Positions 16,062-25,507 of a stretch of 53,922 nt of DNA are shown here, piece after piece. This DNA comes from Streptomyces sp. CNQ085 (GTDB taxonomy: Bacteria > Actinomycetota > Actinomycetes > Streptomycetales > Streptomycetaceae). Under the pieces are notes generated by a model. That model was not told the DNA's origin, did no database searches, and saw only the letters and a program-made list of their open reading frames with translations. The stretch covers positions 1 to 53,922 of the forward strand of contig NZ_JAJFAU010000013.1 of assembly GCF_022614595.1 (NCBI RefSeq), given 5' to 3'. A program made the translations under genes and the position numbers. Position 1 is the first letter of the stretch; each line of letters starts with the position of its first letter.

Positions 16062-17261
16062 GTGAACGTGCTGGACGTACTGCTGCTGCTCTCCGCCGTG
16101 TGGTTCGCGGTCGTGGGCTACCGCCAGGGCTTCGTGGTCGGTGTGCTGTCGGTCGCCGGTTTCCTCGGGGGCGGGCTCGCCGCGGTCTATCTGCTGCCGC
16201 TCATCTGGAACGAGTTCACCGACGGTGCCTCATCGGGGACGGCGGGTGCGATCGCGGTGGTGGCGGTGGTGATCGTGTGCGCTTCGGTCGGGCAGGCGTT
16301 CACCACCCACCTGGGCAACCGGCTGCGGCGGCACATCACCTGGTCGCCCGCCCGGGCCCTGGACGCCTCCGGTGGAGCCCTGGTGAACGTCGCGGCCATG
16401 CTGCTGGTCGCCTGGCTGATCGGCTCGCTGCTGGCCTCCACGGCCGTGCCGGTCGTCGCCCGGGAGGTCCGCGGCTCCGCGGTGCTGCACGGTGTCTCCC
16501 GGGTGCTGCCGGACAGCGCCGACACCTGGTTCACCGACTTCACCTCGGTACTCGCGCGCAACGGCTTCCCGCAGGTCTTCTCGCCGTTCGCCAACGAGCC
16601 GATCACCTCGGTGGAGCCGCCGGACCCGGCCCTGGCCGGCAGCCCGGCCGTGGCCCGCGCCAAGCGGTCCATCGTCAAGGTACTGGGTACCGCACAGAGC
16701 TGCGGCAAGGTGCTGGAGGGCACCGGTTTCGTCTTCGACCGCGGCCGGGTGATGACGAACGCGCACGTGGTCGGCGGCGTCGACGAGCCGACCGTGCAGG
16801 TCGGCGGCGAGGGCCGACTCCACGACGCCACGGTCGTCCTCTACGACTGGGAGCGCGACATCGCCGTGCTCGACGTGCCGTCCCTCCAGGCCCCGGCGCT
16901 GCGATTCGTGGAGGACGACGCGGAGACCGGCGACGACGCGATCGTCGCGGGCTTCCCGGAGAACGGAGGGTTCGATGTCCGCTCCGCGCGGGTACGCGGC
17001 CGTATCCAGGCGACCGGCCCGGACATCTACCACCGGGGAACGGTGCGCCGCGACGTCTACTCCCTGCACGCCATGGTCCGGCAGGGCAACTCCGGCGGTC
17101 CGCTGCTGACGCCCGACGGCAGGGTCTACGGTGTCATCTTCGCCAAGTCCCTGGAGGACGAGAACACCGGTTACGCACTCACCAACGACGAGATCCGCCA
17201 GGACATCCTGCAGGGGCAGGCGTCCCGGGGGCCGGTGGACAGTCAGGGATGCGCGATGTGA
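16062..17261 (+). CDS. MarP-like membrane serine protease
   Basis: 399 residues from the GTG at 16062 (VNVLDVLLLL). The first 170 residues form a CvpA/colicin V-type four-helix membrane domain, with segments around 3-20, 30-50, 65-85 and 105-130. A trypsin-like protease domain follows outside the membrane, with catalytic H235 (TNAHVVGG), D266 (ERDIAVLDV) and S344 (RQGNSGGPLL). Two Cys residues (in AQSCGKVLEGTG and near the C-terminus) may form a disulfide. The M. tuberculosis homologue MarP protects against acid and oxidative stress. Starts at 16053 or 16068 are possible. Confidence 0.9.
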   Translation: MNVLDVLLLLSAVWFAVVGYRQGFVVGVLSVAGFLGGGLAAVYLLPLIWNEFTDGASSGTAGAIAVVAVVIVCASVGQAFTTHLGNRLRRHITWSPARALDASGGALVNVAAMLLVAWLIGSLLASTAVPVVAREVRGSAVLHGVSRVLPDSADTWFTDFTSVLARNGFPQVFSPFANEPITSVEPPDPALAGSPAVARAKRSIVKVLGTAQSCGKVLEGTGFVFDRGRVMTNAHVVGGVDEPTVQVGGEGRLHDATVVLYDWERDIAVLDVPSLQAPALRFVEDDAETGDDAIVAGFPENGGFDVRSARVRGRIQATGPDIYHRGTVRRDVYSLHAMVRQGNSGGPLLTPDGRVYGVIFAKSLEDENTGYALTNDEIRQDILQGQASRGPVDSQGCAM

Positions 17262-17315
17262 GGACGGGGTTCCGCCGGTCCTTCCGGTCCTCGACCGCGC
17301 TCGCCGGTCCTCGCC

Positions 17316-17510
17316 TCAGCCGCGCGTATGGCGCAGCCGCGCGCCGACCCAGCGGGCGCGGCGGCGCAGGATGTGAGGGATGCCGAGCCGGGGATCGCGG
17401 AGATCACCGAGATCGCGGTGGTCCCGCGCGGAGCGTGGGGGCGAACCCGGCGCGCCGCTCTGTTCCCGGATGTTGCGTGACACGTCACGGTAGTCGTGCG
17501 TCCAACCCAT
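17316..17510 (-). CDS. possible small basic protein of unknown function
   Basis: A 64-codon minus-strand reading, MGWTHDYRDVSRNIREQ..., ends with DPRLGIPHILRRRARWVG and RLRHTRG. Third-position GC is about 80%, below its neighbours but above random for a shadow frame, and the C-terminus looks protein-like. It would be upstream of, and in line with, nothing obvious; the rest of the 331-bp gap (17262-17592) holds repeated ccggtcct motifs near the MarP stop and no clear promoter. I recognise no family. Confidence 0.3.
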   Translation of the reverse strand: MGWTHDYRDVSRNIREQSGAPGSPPRSARDHRDLGDLRDPRLGIPHILRRRARWVGARLRHTRG

Positions 17511-17592
17511 ACTCCGGACTCTGCCCGTGCCTCAAGGTCGGTAATCACCCAATGGTCCGTCAATTGACCTATGCGGGCGTCACGTACTCTTA

Positions 17593-18615
17593 TCATCGGT
17601 CTGGTTCGGGGTCCTTGAGCCAGTCGACGAGCTCACTGGTGAACGCCTTCGGGTCCTCCTCGTGGGGGAAGTGGCCAAGCCCGTCGAACAACCGCCAGCG
17701 GTACGGGGCCTCCACGTACTCGCCCGACCCCGCCGTGCTGCGGGTGCGCATCACCGGGTCGAGCGAGCCGTGCAGATGGAGGGTGGGGACACGGACCGGC
17801 CGCTTCATACGGCGGTTGAACTGGAATCCGTCCAGGCGTGCCAGTGAGCGGACCATCCAGCGGTACGGCTCGATCGAGCAGTGCGCGGTGGAGGGGACGC
17901 ACATCGCCCGCCGGTAGACCCCGACCGTGTCGTCCTCCGGCAGGCGGGGCCCGGACCACTCCCGCAGCAGACGGCCGACCAGCGCTCCGTCGTCCGCCAC
18001 CAGGCGCCGCTCGGGAACCCAGGGGCTCTGAAAGCTCCAGACATGCGCTCCGGCCGCGGTCTGCCGCAGGTCGCCCAGCATGGCCGCGCGCCAACGGCGC
18101 GGATGCGGCATCGAGGTCACGGCCAGACGCCGGACCAGCTTCGGGCGCATCACCGCAGCCGTCCATGCCAGGTAGCCGCCCAGGTCATGGCCGACGAGAG
18201 CGGCATCCGGCTCGCCCAGGGAACGGATCACGCCGGTGACGTCGAGGGCGAGGTTGGCCGGGTCGTAGCCGCGGGGGGTGCGGTCGCTGCCGCCCACACC
18301 CCTCAGGTCCATCGCGACCGCGCGGTAGCCCGCCTCGGCGAGGGCGGGCATCTGGTGCCGCCAGGACCACCAGAACTGCGGGAAACCGTGCAGCAGCAGG
18401 ACCAGCGGACCCTCGCCCATCTCGGCGATGTGGAAGCGCGCACCGTTGGCGGCGACATCCCGGTGCGTCCAGGGCCCGTCCATCCGGATGACGGAGGAAG
18501 GGGTGCCGGAGTGGTTCACGCCTGTCACACCTGCCGCTGCCGTGTCGTTCGTCTCCACCGTGTTCGCCGTGCCCGTGTTGCCCGCGCCGTCAGGGCTGTG
18601 CGTGCTGTGCGTCAT
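17593..18615 (-). CDS. alpha/beta hydrolase, epoxide hydrolase-like (EphE type)
   Basis: 340 residues. The oxyanion region LLLHGFPQFWWSWRHQ has the HGxPxxWxxW pattern of epoxide hydrolases. The nucleophile elbow is GHDLGG with Asp rather than Ser, as in epoxide hydrolases and dehalogenases. The acid lies near LHGSLDPVM and the base His in GLGHFPHEEDP. A Thr/Gly/Asn-rich N-terminal stretch of about 45 residues looks non-conserved, so the true start may be the ATG at 18483. Its ATG overlaps the stop of the holin-like gene (ATGA), which implies coupling. M. tuberculosis has EphE in the same place. Confidence 0.88.
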   Translation of the reverse strand: MTHSTHSPDGAGNTGTANTVETNDTAAAGVTGVNHSGTPSSVIRMDGPWTHRDVAANGARFHIAEMGEGPLVLLLHGFPQFWWSWRHQMPALAEAGYRAVAMDLRGVGGSDRTPRGYDPANLALDVTGVIRSLGEPDAALVGHDLGGYLAWTAAVMRPKLVRRLAVTSMPHPRRWRAAMLGDLRQTAAGAHVWSFQSPWVPERRLVADDGALVGRLLREWSGPRLPEDDTVGVYRRAMCVPSTAHCSIEPYRWMVRSLARLDGFQFNRRMKRPVRVPTLHLHGSLDPVMRTRSTAGSGEYVEAPYRWRLFDGLGHFPHEEDPKAFTSELVDWLKDPEPDR

Positions 18616-19094
18616 GCGGAAGAGCGTGTCACGTGCTCGACGGCCATGGGTTCCGCCCCGACGGCCTTGGGCTCCGTCCGCGCGGCCGGAACGGTCCGGG
18701 GGTGGGGTTTGACACCCGACAGCACGGCCGCCGACTGCTTGGCCGAGGCGATCGAGCGCTTGGGCGGCTTGACCTTGGTCAGCTTGGCCTTGGCCAGCAG
18801 CAGGAGCACGAGCGCGACCAGCAGGTAAGCGCTCCCCACGATGGTGAACGACCAGGCGAGCCCAAGCCCCAGGTTGTGGATGCCGTAGGCCGCGGCGAAG
18901 CTGAAGACCGGCAGCGAGAAGAGCACCAGGATGCCGGCGGCGATGGCCGCACCGCTGCCGATCGCGCCGCGCTTGACATCTTGCCGGAGTTCGGCCTTGG
19001 CCAGCGCGATCTCCTCGTGGACCAGTGCGGACAGTTCGGTCGTCGCCGAGGCGACCAACTGACCGATGCTGCGGCCGTCGTCGGCTGGGCTCAT
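18612..19094 (-). CDS. phage holin family / Actinobacterial Holin-X-like membrane protein
   Basis: 160 residues. An N-terminal amphipathic segment (SIGQLVASATTELSALVHEE, IALAKAELRQD) is followed by two membrane helices (about 45-70 and 78-102) and a basic Lys/Ala/Pro-rich cytosolic tail. This is the DUF1469/phage holin family III layout found in chromosomal actinobacterial genes; lysis is not implied. GAGGGAG six bases before the ATG is a good ribosome site. It is first in a two-gene operon with the epoxide hydrolase-like gene. Confidence 0.85.
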   Translation of the reverse strand: MSPADDGRSIGQLVASATTELSALVHEEIALAKAELRQDVKRGAIGSGAAIAAGILVLFSLPVFSFAAAYGIHNLGLGLAWSFTIVGSAYLLVALVLLLLAKAKLTKVKPPKRSIASAKQSAAVLSGVKPHPRTVPAARTEPKAVGAEPMAVEHVTRSSA

Positions 19095-19222
19095 TTCATG
19101 CTCCCTCTCGTCGTGGCGGTCGATGGCTCTGCACCAGGGTCTGCATCATGCCGGACCGCGGTGCCCGCCGCCGCACACGGTGTCGGCGAGCCGTCCGCGC
19201 GTGCGGGCGGAGACAACGGACA

Positions 19223-19262
19223 GGGGCACCCGGCCACCGCGCACGCGGTGGCCGGGCGCCCC
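19223..19262 (-). terminator. terminator of acs
   Basis: 18-bp stem with one mismatch (19223-19240 with 19245-19262) and a 4-nt loop, 24 bases beyond the acs stop on the minus strand. Confidence 0.75.
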
Positions 19263-19285
19263 TGCGGGGCGGACCCGGTGCCGGA

Positions 19286-21250
19286 TCAGTCCTCGCTGGA
19301 GGCGGCGCCCGGCAGTTTGGACTGGATGAGGGTCATCACCGTGGAGTCGGTGAGTGTGGTGACGTCCCCCAGATCCCGGTTCTCGGCGACATCACGCAGA
19401 AGACGGCGCATGATCTTGCCCGAGCGGGTCTTGGGCAGCTCGTCGACCGGCAGGATGCGCCTGGGCTTGGCGATCGGGCCGAGGTGTTTGGCCACATGGC
19501 CGCGCAGCTCCTCCACCAGGCCCTCGTCCTCGGCGGCGTTGCCGCGCAGGATGACGAAGGCGCAGATGGCCTGGGTGGTCTGCGGGTCGGTGGCTCCGAC
19601 GACCGCCGCCTCGGCGACCTTCGGGTGCGAGACGAGGGCGGACTCGACCTCGGTGGTGGAGATGTTGTGACCCGAGACCAGCATCACGTCGTCCACCCGG
19701 CCCAGCAGCCAGATGTCGCCTTCCTCGTCCTTCTTGGCGCCGTCACCGGCGAAGTAGCGGTCCTGGAAGCGCGACCAGTAGGTGTCCAGGTACCGCCGGT
19801 CGTCGCCCCAGATCGTCCGGAGCATCGACGGCCACGGCTCGGTCAGGACGAGGTAGCCGCCGGAGCCGTCGGGCACCTCCTTGGCTTCGTCGTCCACGAC
19901 CGTGGCGGAGATGCCGGGCAGCGGCACCTGAGCCGAACCGGGCTTGGCCTCGGTGACCCCCGGCAGTGGACTGATCATGATGGCGCCGGTCTCGGTCTGC
20001 CACCAGGTGTCCACCACCGGGGTGCGGTCGCCGCCGATGTTGTGGCGGTACCAGACCCAGGCCTCGGGGTTGATCGGCTCACCGACCGAGCCCAGCACCC
20101 GCAGCGAGGACAGGTCGAACTTCGCCGGGATGTCGTCGCCCCACTTCATGCAGGTGCGGATGGCGGTCGGGGCGGTGTAGAGGATCGTGACCTTGTACTT
20201 CTCGACGATCTCCCACCAGCGGCCCTTGTGCGGGGTGTCGGGGGTGCCTTCGTAGATCACCTGGGTGGCGCCGTTGGCCAGCGGACCGTAGACGATGTAC
20301 GAGTGACCGGTGACCCAGCCGACATCGGCGGTGCACCAGTAGACGTCCGTCTCCGGCTTGAGGTCGAAGACGGCGTGGTGGGTGTAGGCCGTCTGGGTGA
20401 GGTAGCCGCCGGAGGTGTGAAGGATGCCCTTGGGCTTCCCCGTGGTACCGGAGGTGTAGAGGATGAACAACGGGTGCTCGGCCTCGAAGGGCTGGGGAGT
20501 GTGCTCCTCGGCCTGGCGGTCCACCAGCTCGTGCCACCACAGGTCCCGGCCCTCGGTCCAGGCGGTCTCCTCGCCGGTGCGGCGGACGACCAGGACGTTG
20601 CGCACGTTCTCGGTACCCGGCCGGGCCAGGGCCTCGTCGACGGCGGGCTTCAGCGCACTGGGCCTGCCGCGCCGGTAACCGCCGTCGGCGGTGATGACGA
20701 CGCGGGCGTCGGCGTCCTGGATGCGGGTGGCCAGGGCGTCGGAGGAGAATCCACCGAAGACCAGGGAGTGGGGGGCGCCGACGCGGGCGCAGGCCAGCAT
20801 CGCCACGACGGTCTCGGGGATCATGGGCATGTAGATCGCGACCCGGTCGCCGGCCTCGACACCCAGCTCGATCAGGGCGTTGGCGGCCTTGGAGACCTCA
20901 CGCTGAAGGCCGGCGTAGGTGATTGCCCGGGTGTCGCCCGGCTCGCCCTCGAAATGGATGGCGACCCGGTCGCCCAAACCCGCCTCGACGTGACGGTCGA
21001 CGCAGTTGTGGGCCACGTTGAGCCGGCCGTCCTTGAACCACTTGGCGAAGGGCGGGTTGGACCAGTCCAGAGTCTCGGTCGGCTCGGTCTCCCAGCTCAG
21101 ACGGCGGGCCTGCTCGGCCCAGAAGTCCAGCCGGTCCGCTTTCGCCCTTTCGTACGCCTCCGCGGTGATGTTGGCATTCGCTGCCATCTCGGCGGTCGGC
21201 GCGAACCTCCGTTCCTCCTTGAGTAGATTGGCCAGGCTTTCGTTGCTCAC
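19286..21250 (-). CDS. acs: acetyl-CoA synthetase (AMP-forming)
   Basis: 654 residues from the GTG at 21250, with aaagggaga just upstream. It converts acetate, ATP and CoA to acetyl-CoA, AMP and PPi. The adenylation motifs are complete: [27 protein letters not shown] and [15 protein letters not shown]. The C-terminal lid has [16 protein letters not shown] and the regulated lysine motif [14 protein letters not shown], the usual site of lysine acetylation. Position matches Rv3667. The PPi product could feed the membrane H+-pyrophosphatase encoded at 36261-38735. Confidence 0.97.
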   Translation of the reverse strand: MSNESLANLLKEERRFAPTAEMAANANITAEAYERAKADRLDFWAEQARRLSWETEPTETLDWSNPPFAKWFKDGRLNVAHNCVDRHVEAGLGDRVAIHFEGEPGDTRAITYAGLQREVSKAANALIELGVEAGDRVAIYMPMIPETVVAMLACARVGAPHSLVFGGFSSDALATRIQDADARVVITADGGYRRGRPSALKPAVDEALARPGTENVRNVLVVRRTGEETAWTEGRDLWWHELVDRQAEEHTPQPFEAEHPLFILYTSGTTGKPKGILHTSGGYLTQTAYTHHAVFDLKPETDVYWCTADVGWVTGHSYIVYGPLANGATQVIYEGTPDTPHKGRWWEIVEKYKVTILYTAPTAIRTCMKWGDDIPAKFDLSSLRVLGSVGEPINPEAWVWYRHNIGGDRTPVVDTWWQTETGAIMISPLPGVTEAKPGSAQVPLPGISATVVDDEAKEVPDGSGGYLVLTEPWPSMLRTIWGDDRRYLDTYWSRFQDRYFAGDGAKKDEEGDIWLLGRVDDVMLVSGHNISTTEVESALVSHPKVAEAAVVGATDPQTTQAICAFVILRGNAAEDEGLVEELRGHVAKHLGPIAKPRRILPVDELPKTRSGKIMRRLLRDVAENRDLGDVTTLTDSTVMTLIQSKLPGAASSED

Positions 21251-21465
21251 GACATCTCCCTTTCCCAGGGTGTCTGGTGTGTCCCGCGTCATAGCAGACC
21301 AGCCCTTGTCGCCACCTGACAAGGGCTGTCCGTCAAGTGGTGTAGACCTTTTGTGCTCAGGGGTCGGCGCCTGTCGGTGAGCGGTCGACGAGCGGTCGAA
21401 ACGGCTTGTCCTCCCGCTCTTCACTCTGCCGTCGGCCGCCGGTCTCCCGTTGTGCGCGGGACCGT

Positions 21466-21973
21466 TCAGGCGACCGCCGCGCCGGGGCGCACGGCAGTGA
21501 GGACCGGCGCCTCGCCTCCGTTCCCGTTGCCCGGATCGCCCAGTGCGTACGCCTGTGCCTCACCGACGTGGAGATGCATTCCGTGCGGGATCGTGGAGTT
21601 GCGGCTGACCGCGCCGGCCTGGATGTTCGCCGAGGTGCGCACCGCGACGCCGGTAACCGGCGGTCCGCCCAGGGCTCCGGAGGTCATCGCCGACAGCGGC
21701 GACTCCACACGGGTGACCGGGGTGACGGCCGGCACGGCGGCCAGCAGCCCCGGCGCCGGCCCCCCGGGCGGTGGGGGCGGGGCGTGGCTGCACCAGGACG
21801 GCAGGTACACGCGCTGCGCCCGGACCGCTTCCGCGGGGGCCTCCTGGACGCGAGGAGGGCGGACCGGCAGGCGTGGTCGGCGTGGTCGGCGGGGTCGGCG
21901 GCTTCTGTGGCGTCGGCGCCGTCAGGACGTTCGGAGGGACTTCCAGGACGAGGGCTGGCGCAGGCGGACACAC
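21466..21973 (-). pseudogene. proline-rich protein, apparently frameshifted
   Basis: Minus-strand coding bias is clear, with about 88% GC at third positions in the C-terminal part. One frame starts at GTG 21973 after a GGAG site and reads VCPPAPALVLEVPPNVLTAP followed by a PTPP/TTP-rich stretch. About 21845-21890 the bias moves to another frame that continues RPPRVQEAPAEAV, VYLPSWCSHAPPPPPGG, RTSANIQAGAVSRNSTIPHG and ends [11 protein letters not shown]. The total length is one base off a multiple of three, as one indel would give. I recognise no family. It could be an intact gene with a base error in a repetitive GAC/GCC tract, or a true pseudogene. Confidence 0.45.
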
Positions 21974-22224
21974 TCGTCTCCGTCGCGAGGTTGCGTCACT
22001 TGACGTGTGGGTATGACTACATAAAGTCGCGGTAAGCGAATCGTAATGTCGCTCGAGGTGCCAAGGGGGAGAGCCGGAGCAATCGGGCTCACCGTTCACG
22101 CCCGGGGGTGAATAAGTCGCAGGAACCGGCCTTTTCGCTTGCGCCTCCCACCGTGCGTGTGAGGTTGGTCGCAGGTCGAGCGCATCGGCCGGAAGAGCAC
22201 AGAGGCGACGACGGAGGCGATGAG

Positions 22225-23484
22225 ATGGAGAGCATGGGAGCCGCGTGGAGGCTGACCAGAGGCGTCGCGGGAGCGGCCGTGCTGGCCGTGCTGGCCGTCG
22301 GCTGCTCGGGTTCGTCCCCGAGCGTGTCGAAGGACGAGGGACATGCGAACAAGGACGGGCGGGAGGCGAGGCCCGCGGCCAAGGCCAGGCTCATAGGCGA
22401 CGGCTCCACCGCCTACATAGGCGCCCAGCCGAACCAGCCCGGTTTCGGGCGTCTGAAGCCCGGCGACAAGCCTCCGCAGTTCGTCGTCTTCTCCTGGGAC
22501 GGCGCGGGGGAGGACAGTAAGAAGCTCTTCTCGCACTTCCGCGAGGTGGGAAGGAAGTACGACGCGTACATGACGTACTTCCTCAGCGGAGTGTACGTGC
22601 TACCCGAAGGGGAGGCCCACCGCTACGAGCCGCCCGGCCGTGGTCGAGGCGCCTCGGACATCGGCTACCTCAAGGACGAGAACATACGGGCCACACTGGA
22701 GCAGCTCCGAGGTGCCTGGCTCGAGGGGAACGAGATAGGCACCCACTTCAACGGCCACTTCTGCGGTGCGAACGGCGTCGGCGGCTGGACGCCCGAGCAG
22801 TGGAGGAGTGAGATCGAACAGGCCAAGTGGTTCGTGAAGAACTGGAAGACCACGACCGGCTGGAAGGACCTGGAGCCCCTCCCCTTCGACTACGACCGGG
22901 AACTGGTCGGCGGCCGCACTCCCTGCCTGGAGGGCCGCGCGAACCTTCTCCCCGCCGCGAAGGAGATGGGCTTTCGCTACGACTCCTCCGGCAACGGCAC
23001 CCAGGTCTGGCCCGACAAGGAGGGCGGCCTGTGGGACCTGCCGCTCCAGCAGGTGCCAATGCCCGGACGCTCCTTCGAGACGCTCGCGATGGACTACAAC
23101 TTCCTGGCCAACCAGTCGGGGACGGTCAACGGCGATCCGGCGCAGCGTGAGGCATGGGGGCGCCAGATGCGTGACGGGCTGCTGGAGGGCTTCGACCGCG
23201 CGTACGACGGCAACCGCGCACCGATGATCATCGGCAACCACTTCGAGGACTGGAACGGCGGCGTCTACATGAAGGCCGTCGAGGACGTCATCAAGAAGGT
23301 ATGCCCCATGGCCGACGTGCACTGCGTCTCCTTCAGGCAGCTCGTCGACTGGCTCGACGCCCAGGACCCGCGGCTTCTGGAAAGGCTGCGCACGCTCGGT
23401 GTGGGGCAGGCACCCGAGGGCGGTTGGAAGAAGTTCACGACCGCCCCGTCGGCGGCGGCCCCCTCCCAGTCGTCCGGCGCGTAG
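22225..23484 (+). CDS. polysaccharide deacetylase-like lipoprotein
   Basis: 419 residues from the ATG at 22225, with GGAGG seven bases upstream. The N-terminus RLTRGVAG then AAVLAVLAVGC is a lipoprotein signal, with the lipid-modified Cys at residue 27. The domain resembles a family 4 carbohydrate esterase: FVVFSWDGAGED replaces the usual TFDDG motif, and GTHFNGHFCG provides the H-x3-H metal site. Later motifs include FDYDRELVGGRTPCLEG and GFRYDSSG. Such enzymes remove acetyl groups from wall or extracellular polysaccharides, but the changed first motif makes activity uncertain. It converges with the CooC-like gene. Confidence 0.8.
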   Translation: MESMGAAWRLTRGVAGAAVLAVLAVGCSGSSPSVSKDEGHANKDGREARPAAKARLIGDGSTAYIGAQPNQPGFGRLKPGDKPPQFVVFSWDGAGEDSKKLFSHFREVGRKYDAYMTYFLSGVYVLPEGEAHRYEPPGRGRGASDIGYLKDENIRATLEQLRGAWLEGNEIGTHFNGHFCGANGVGGWTPEQWRSEIEQAKWFVKNWKTTTGWKDLEPLPFDYDRELVGGRTPCLEGRANLLPAAKEMGFRYDSSGNGTQVWPDKEGGLWDLPLQQVPMPGRSFETLAMDYNFLANQSGTVNGDPAQREAWGRQMRDGLLEGFDRAYDGNRAPMIIGNHFEDWNGGVYMKAVEDVIKKVCPMADVHCVSFRQLVDWLDAQDPRLLERLRTLGVGQAPEGGWKKFTTAPSAAAPSQSSGA

Positions 23485-23523
23485 ACCCCGCCCCTCCCGG
23501 CCCGGCGTCCCCGCACACGCGGC

Positions 23524-23552
23524 ACGGTCGGCGCGCCCGGCGCGCCGACCGT
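23524..23552. terminator. bidirectional terminator
   Basis: A perfect 13-bp inverted repeat (acggtcggcgcgc) with a 3-nt loop lies between the convergent lipoprotein and CooC-like genes. Confidence 0.75.
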
Positions 23553-23576
23553 ACGACGCGAGGGACCGGGTCCGGG

Positions 23577-24578
23577 TCAGACGGGCCGGGAGAGGCGGGG
23601 CTGTTCCTCACGGAGCATGAAGGAGGGATCGACCTGGGCCGCCAGATCGACGCCCGTCCTCGCGTTGCCCCAGCTCTCGGCGTTCTTCAGGTGGAAGTGC
23701 ACCATCTGCCGGGTGTAGCGCTCCCAGTCCCGCAGCCCGTACGAAGCGTCCGCCGTCTCCTGCATCATCCGCAGCGCCTTGTGGTTCGCGTCCTCCAGTT
23801 CGGAGAAGGGCCGGAGGCGGCCCTTCTCCATCGCCCGGACCCAGTCGGAGTGCCCGACGGTCACCAGGAGGGCGTCCCCCGCCTCCGCGTGCAGGAAGTC
23901 CAGGTCTTCCTGGCCCTGCACCTTGTTGCCCACCACGCGCAGCTGGACATCGTAGTCCCGGGCGTACTCCTTGTACTGCCGGTAGACCGCCATGCCCTTG
24001 CGGGTCGGTTCGGCCACCAGGAACGTCATGTCGAAGCGCGTGAACATCCCGGAGGCGAAGGAGTCGGAGCCCGCCGTCATGTCGACCACCACGAACTCCC
24101 CGCGCCCGTCTACCAGGTGGTTCAGACACAGCTCGACCGCGCCGACCTTGGAGTGGTAGCAGGCCACGCCCAGATCCGCCTCGGTGAAGGGGCCGGTGGC
24201 CAGCAGTCGTACGTCGCCGCCGTCGGGAACGCCTCCGGGCCGGACGCGGCGGGCGCACGCGTCGTACACGGGGTTGTCCTCGGTGATCCGCAGCAGCCGG
24301 GATCCCTCACCGGGCGGAGTCGTCTTGATCATCGTCTCGACCGAGGCGATCCGGGGGTTGGCGCCGCGCAGATACTCCTTGATCAGCGGCAGACGGGCGC
24401 CCATCGCCGGCAGGGCGGCCGCCTCCTCCTCGTCCAGGCCCAGCGCGACGCCCAGGTGCTGGTTGATGTCGGCGTCCACGGCGACGACGGGGAGGCGCTG
24501 GGCGGCCAGGTGGCGGACGAACAGCGAGGACAGCGTCGTCTTGCCGCTGCCTCCCTTTCCCACGAAAGCGATTTTCAT
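23577..24578 (-). CDS. CooC/ParA-like P-loop ATPase
   Basis: 333 residues. The deviant Walker A is at the extreme N-terminus: MKIAFVGKGGSGKTTLSSLF. It is followed by VVAVDADINQHLGVALGL (Walker A' region) and FVVVDMTAGSDSFASGMF (Walker B/switch II). This is the MinD/CooC branch of SIMIBI ATPases, whose members load metals or position proteins; no CO dehydrogenase or nickel genes are nearby. TACGCT lies seven bases before the ATG, so the mRNA is probably leaderless. It is divergent from the Fic-like gene with a 104-bp shared promoter region, suggesting joint control. Confidence 0.85.
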   Translation of the reverse strand: MKIAFVGKGGSGKTTLSSLFVRHLAAQRLPVVAVDADINQHLGVALGLDEEEAAALPAMGARLPLIKEYLRGANPRIASVETMIKTTPPGEGSRLLRITEDNPVYDACARRVRPGGVPDGGDVRLLATGPFTEADLGVACYHSKVGAVELCLNHLVDGRGEFVVVDMTAGSDSFASGMFTRFDMTFLVAEPTRKGMAVYRQYKEYARDYDVQLRVVGNKVQGQEDLDFLHAEAGDALLVTVGHSDWVRAMEKGRLRPFSELEDANHKALRMMQETADASYGLRDWERYTRQMVHFHLKNAESWGNARTGVDLAAQVDPSFMLREEQPRLSRPV

Positions 24579-24585
24579 GGTCGGA

Positions 24586-24591
24586 AGCGTA
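24586..24591 (-). promoter_or_regulatory. -10 box of CooC-like gene (leaderless)
   Basis: TACGCT on the minus strand, seven bases upstream of the ATG at 24578. Confidence 0.5.
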
Positions 24592-24670
24592 GTGGGGTGC
24601 TCGCGGTACGGACGGGGGCCGCGTGAAGAAGACCACTCGATCGTGGGGCTTTCGCGCCGTCGGCGGTGCG

Positions 24671-24676
24671 TAGGGT
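24671..24676 (+). promoter_or_regulatory. -10 box of Fic-like gene (leaderless)
   Basis: TAGGGT six bases upstream of the ATG at 24683. Confidence 0.5.
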
Positions 24677-24682
24677 CTAGGC

Positions 24683-25507
24683 ATGTCTACGACTGCTGAT
24701 CCCCTCGCGGCGCTGGGTGCGCTGCCCGGTGTCGCCGACTCCGTCGAATCGGTGCGCAAGGCCGTGGACCGGGTGTACGGGCATCGGGTGATGCGGCGGC
24801 GCAGCAGCGAGGTCACCGCCGAGGCGGTGCTGAGAGGCGCCCGCGCCTCGGCAGCGCTCGGCGGCGCCGACTGGCCGCTGGAAGAGGTGCGCCGCCGCAG
24901 CGACTTCGGCGCGGACGCCGAGGCGCGTACGGTCGGCGCGGCCCTGCGGGTGACCGCGGAGGCCGGTCAACTGCTGGACGTGTGGCGGCAGTCGCCCCTG
25001 CGGGTGCTGGCCAGGCTCCACCTGGTGGCGGCGGGCGGCGAGGCGGATGGCGAGCGGGTGGGCCGGCCGCGGCTGGCGGGCGAGCCGGTGGAGGAGCCTT
25101 TGGTGTCCAGGCTGCCACTGCCGGAAGCCGCCGAGGTCTCGGCCCGGCTGGACGCCCTGGCGCAACTGGTGGTCACGGGTACTTCCGCATCCGCGCTGGT
25201 GGTGGCGGCGGTGGTGCACGGCGAGCTGATGGCCCTGCGGCCCTTCGGGGCGTACAACGGCCTGATCGCCCGGGCGGCGGAGCGGATCGTGCTGATCGGC
25301 GGCGGCCTCGACCCGAAGTCCGTCTGTCCCTCGGAGGTCGGTCACGCCGAGCGGGGCGAGGGCGCTTACGTCGGGGCTCTGGAGGAATACGTCTCCGGCA
25401 GCCCGGAAGGAGTGGCGGCGTGGATCCGTCACTGTGGCCGGGCCGTGGGGCTGGGCGCACGGGAGAGCACAGCGGTCTGCGAGGCCCTCCAGCGCGGGGC
25501 GGCCTGA
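24683..25507 (+). CDS. Fic-like protein with degenerate catalytic motif
   Basis: 274 residues, mostly helical, with no signal peptide. The segment VVHGELMALRPFGAYNGLIARAAER (split here as VVHGELMALRPF and GAYNGLIARA) aligns in pattern with the Fic core HPFx(D/E)GNGRxxR. The His is replaced by Arg, the acidic residue by Ala, and the GNGR loop by YNGLIAR. Fic proteins transfer AMP from ATP to target side chains; loss of the His predicts no AMPylation. Streptomyces homologues have been labelled 'oxidoreductase' without evident motifs. It is divergent from the CooC-like ATPase. The Fic relationship is inferred from one motif region only. Confidence 0.65.
   Translation: MSTTADPLAALGALPGVADSVESVRKAVDRVYGHRVMRRRSSEVTAEAVLRGARASAALGGADWPLEEVRRRSDFGADAEARTVGAALRVTAEAGQLLDVWRQSPLRVLARLHLVAAGGEADGERVGRPRLAGEPVEEPLVSRLPLPEAAEVSARLDALAQLVVTGTSASALVVAAVVHGELMALRPFGAYNGLIARAAERIVLIGGGLDPKSVCPSEVGHAERGEGAYVGALEEYVSGSPEGVAAWIRHCGRAVGLGARESTAVCEALQRGAA

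Noticed and set aside
18612-19094. Holin-like gene considered as a prophage marker
   Set aside because: It is coupled to an epoxide hydrolase-like gene in the conserved core, with no lysin or phage genes; chromosomal holin-X-type proteins are common in actinobacteria.
23577-24578. CooC-like ATPase considered as a plasmid or chromosome ParA
   Set aside because: No ParB gene or parS-like palindromes nearby, and sequence details (N-terminal P-loop at residue 8, VDMTAGSDS switch) fit the CooC/MinD branch better.
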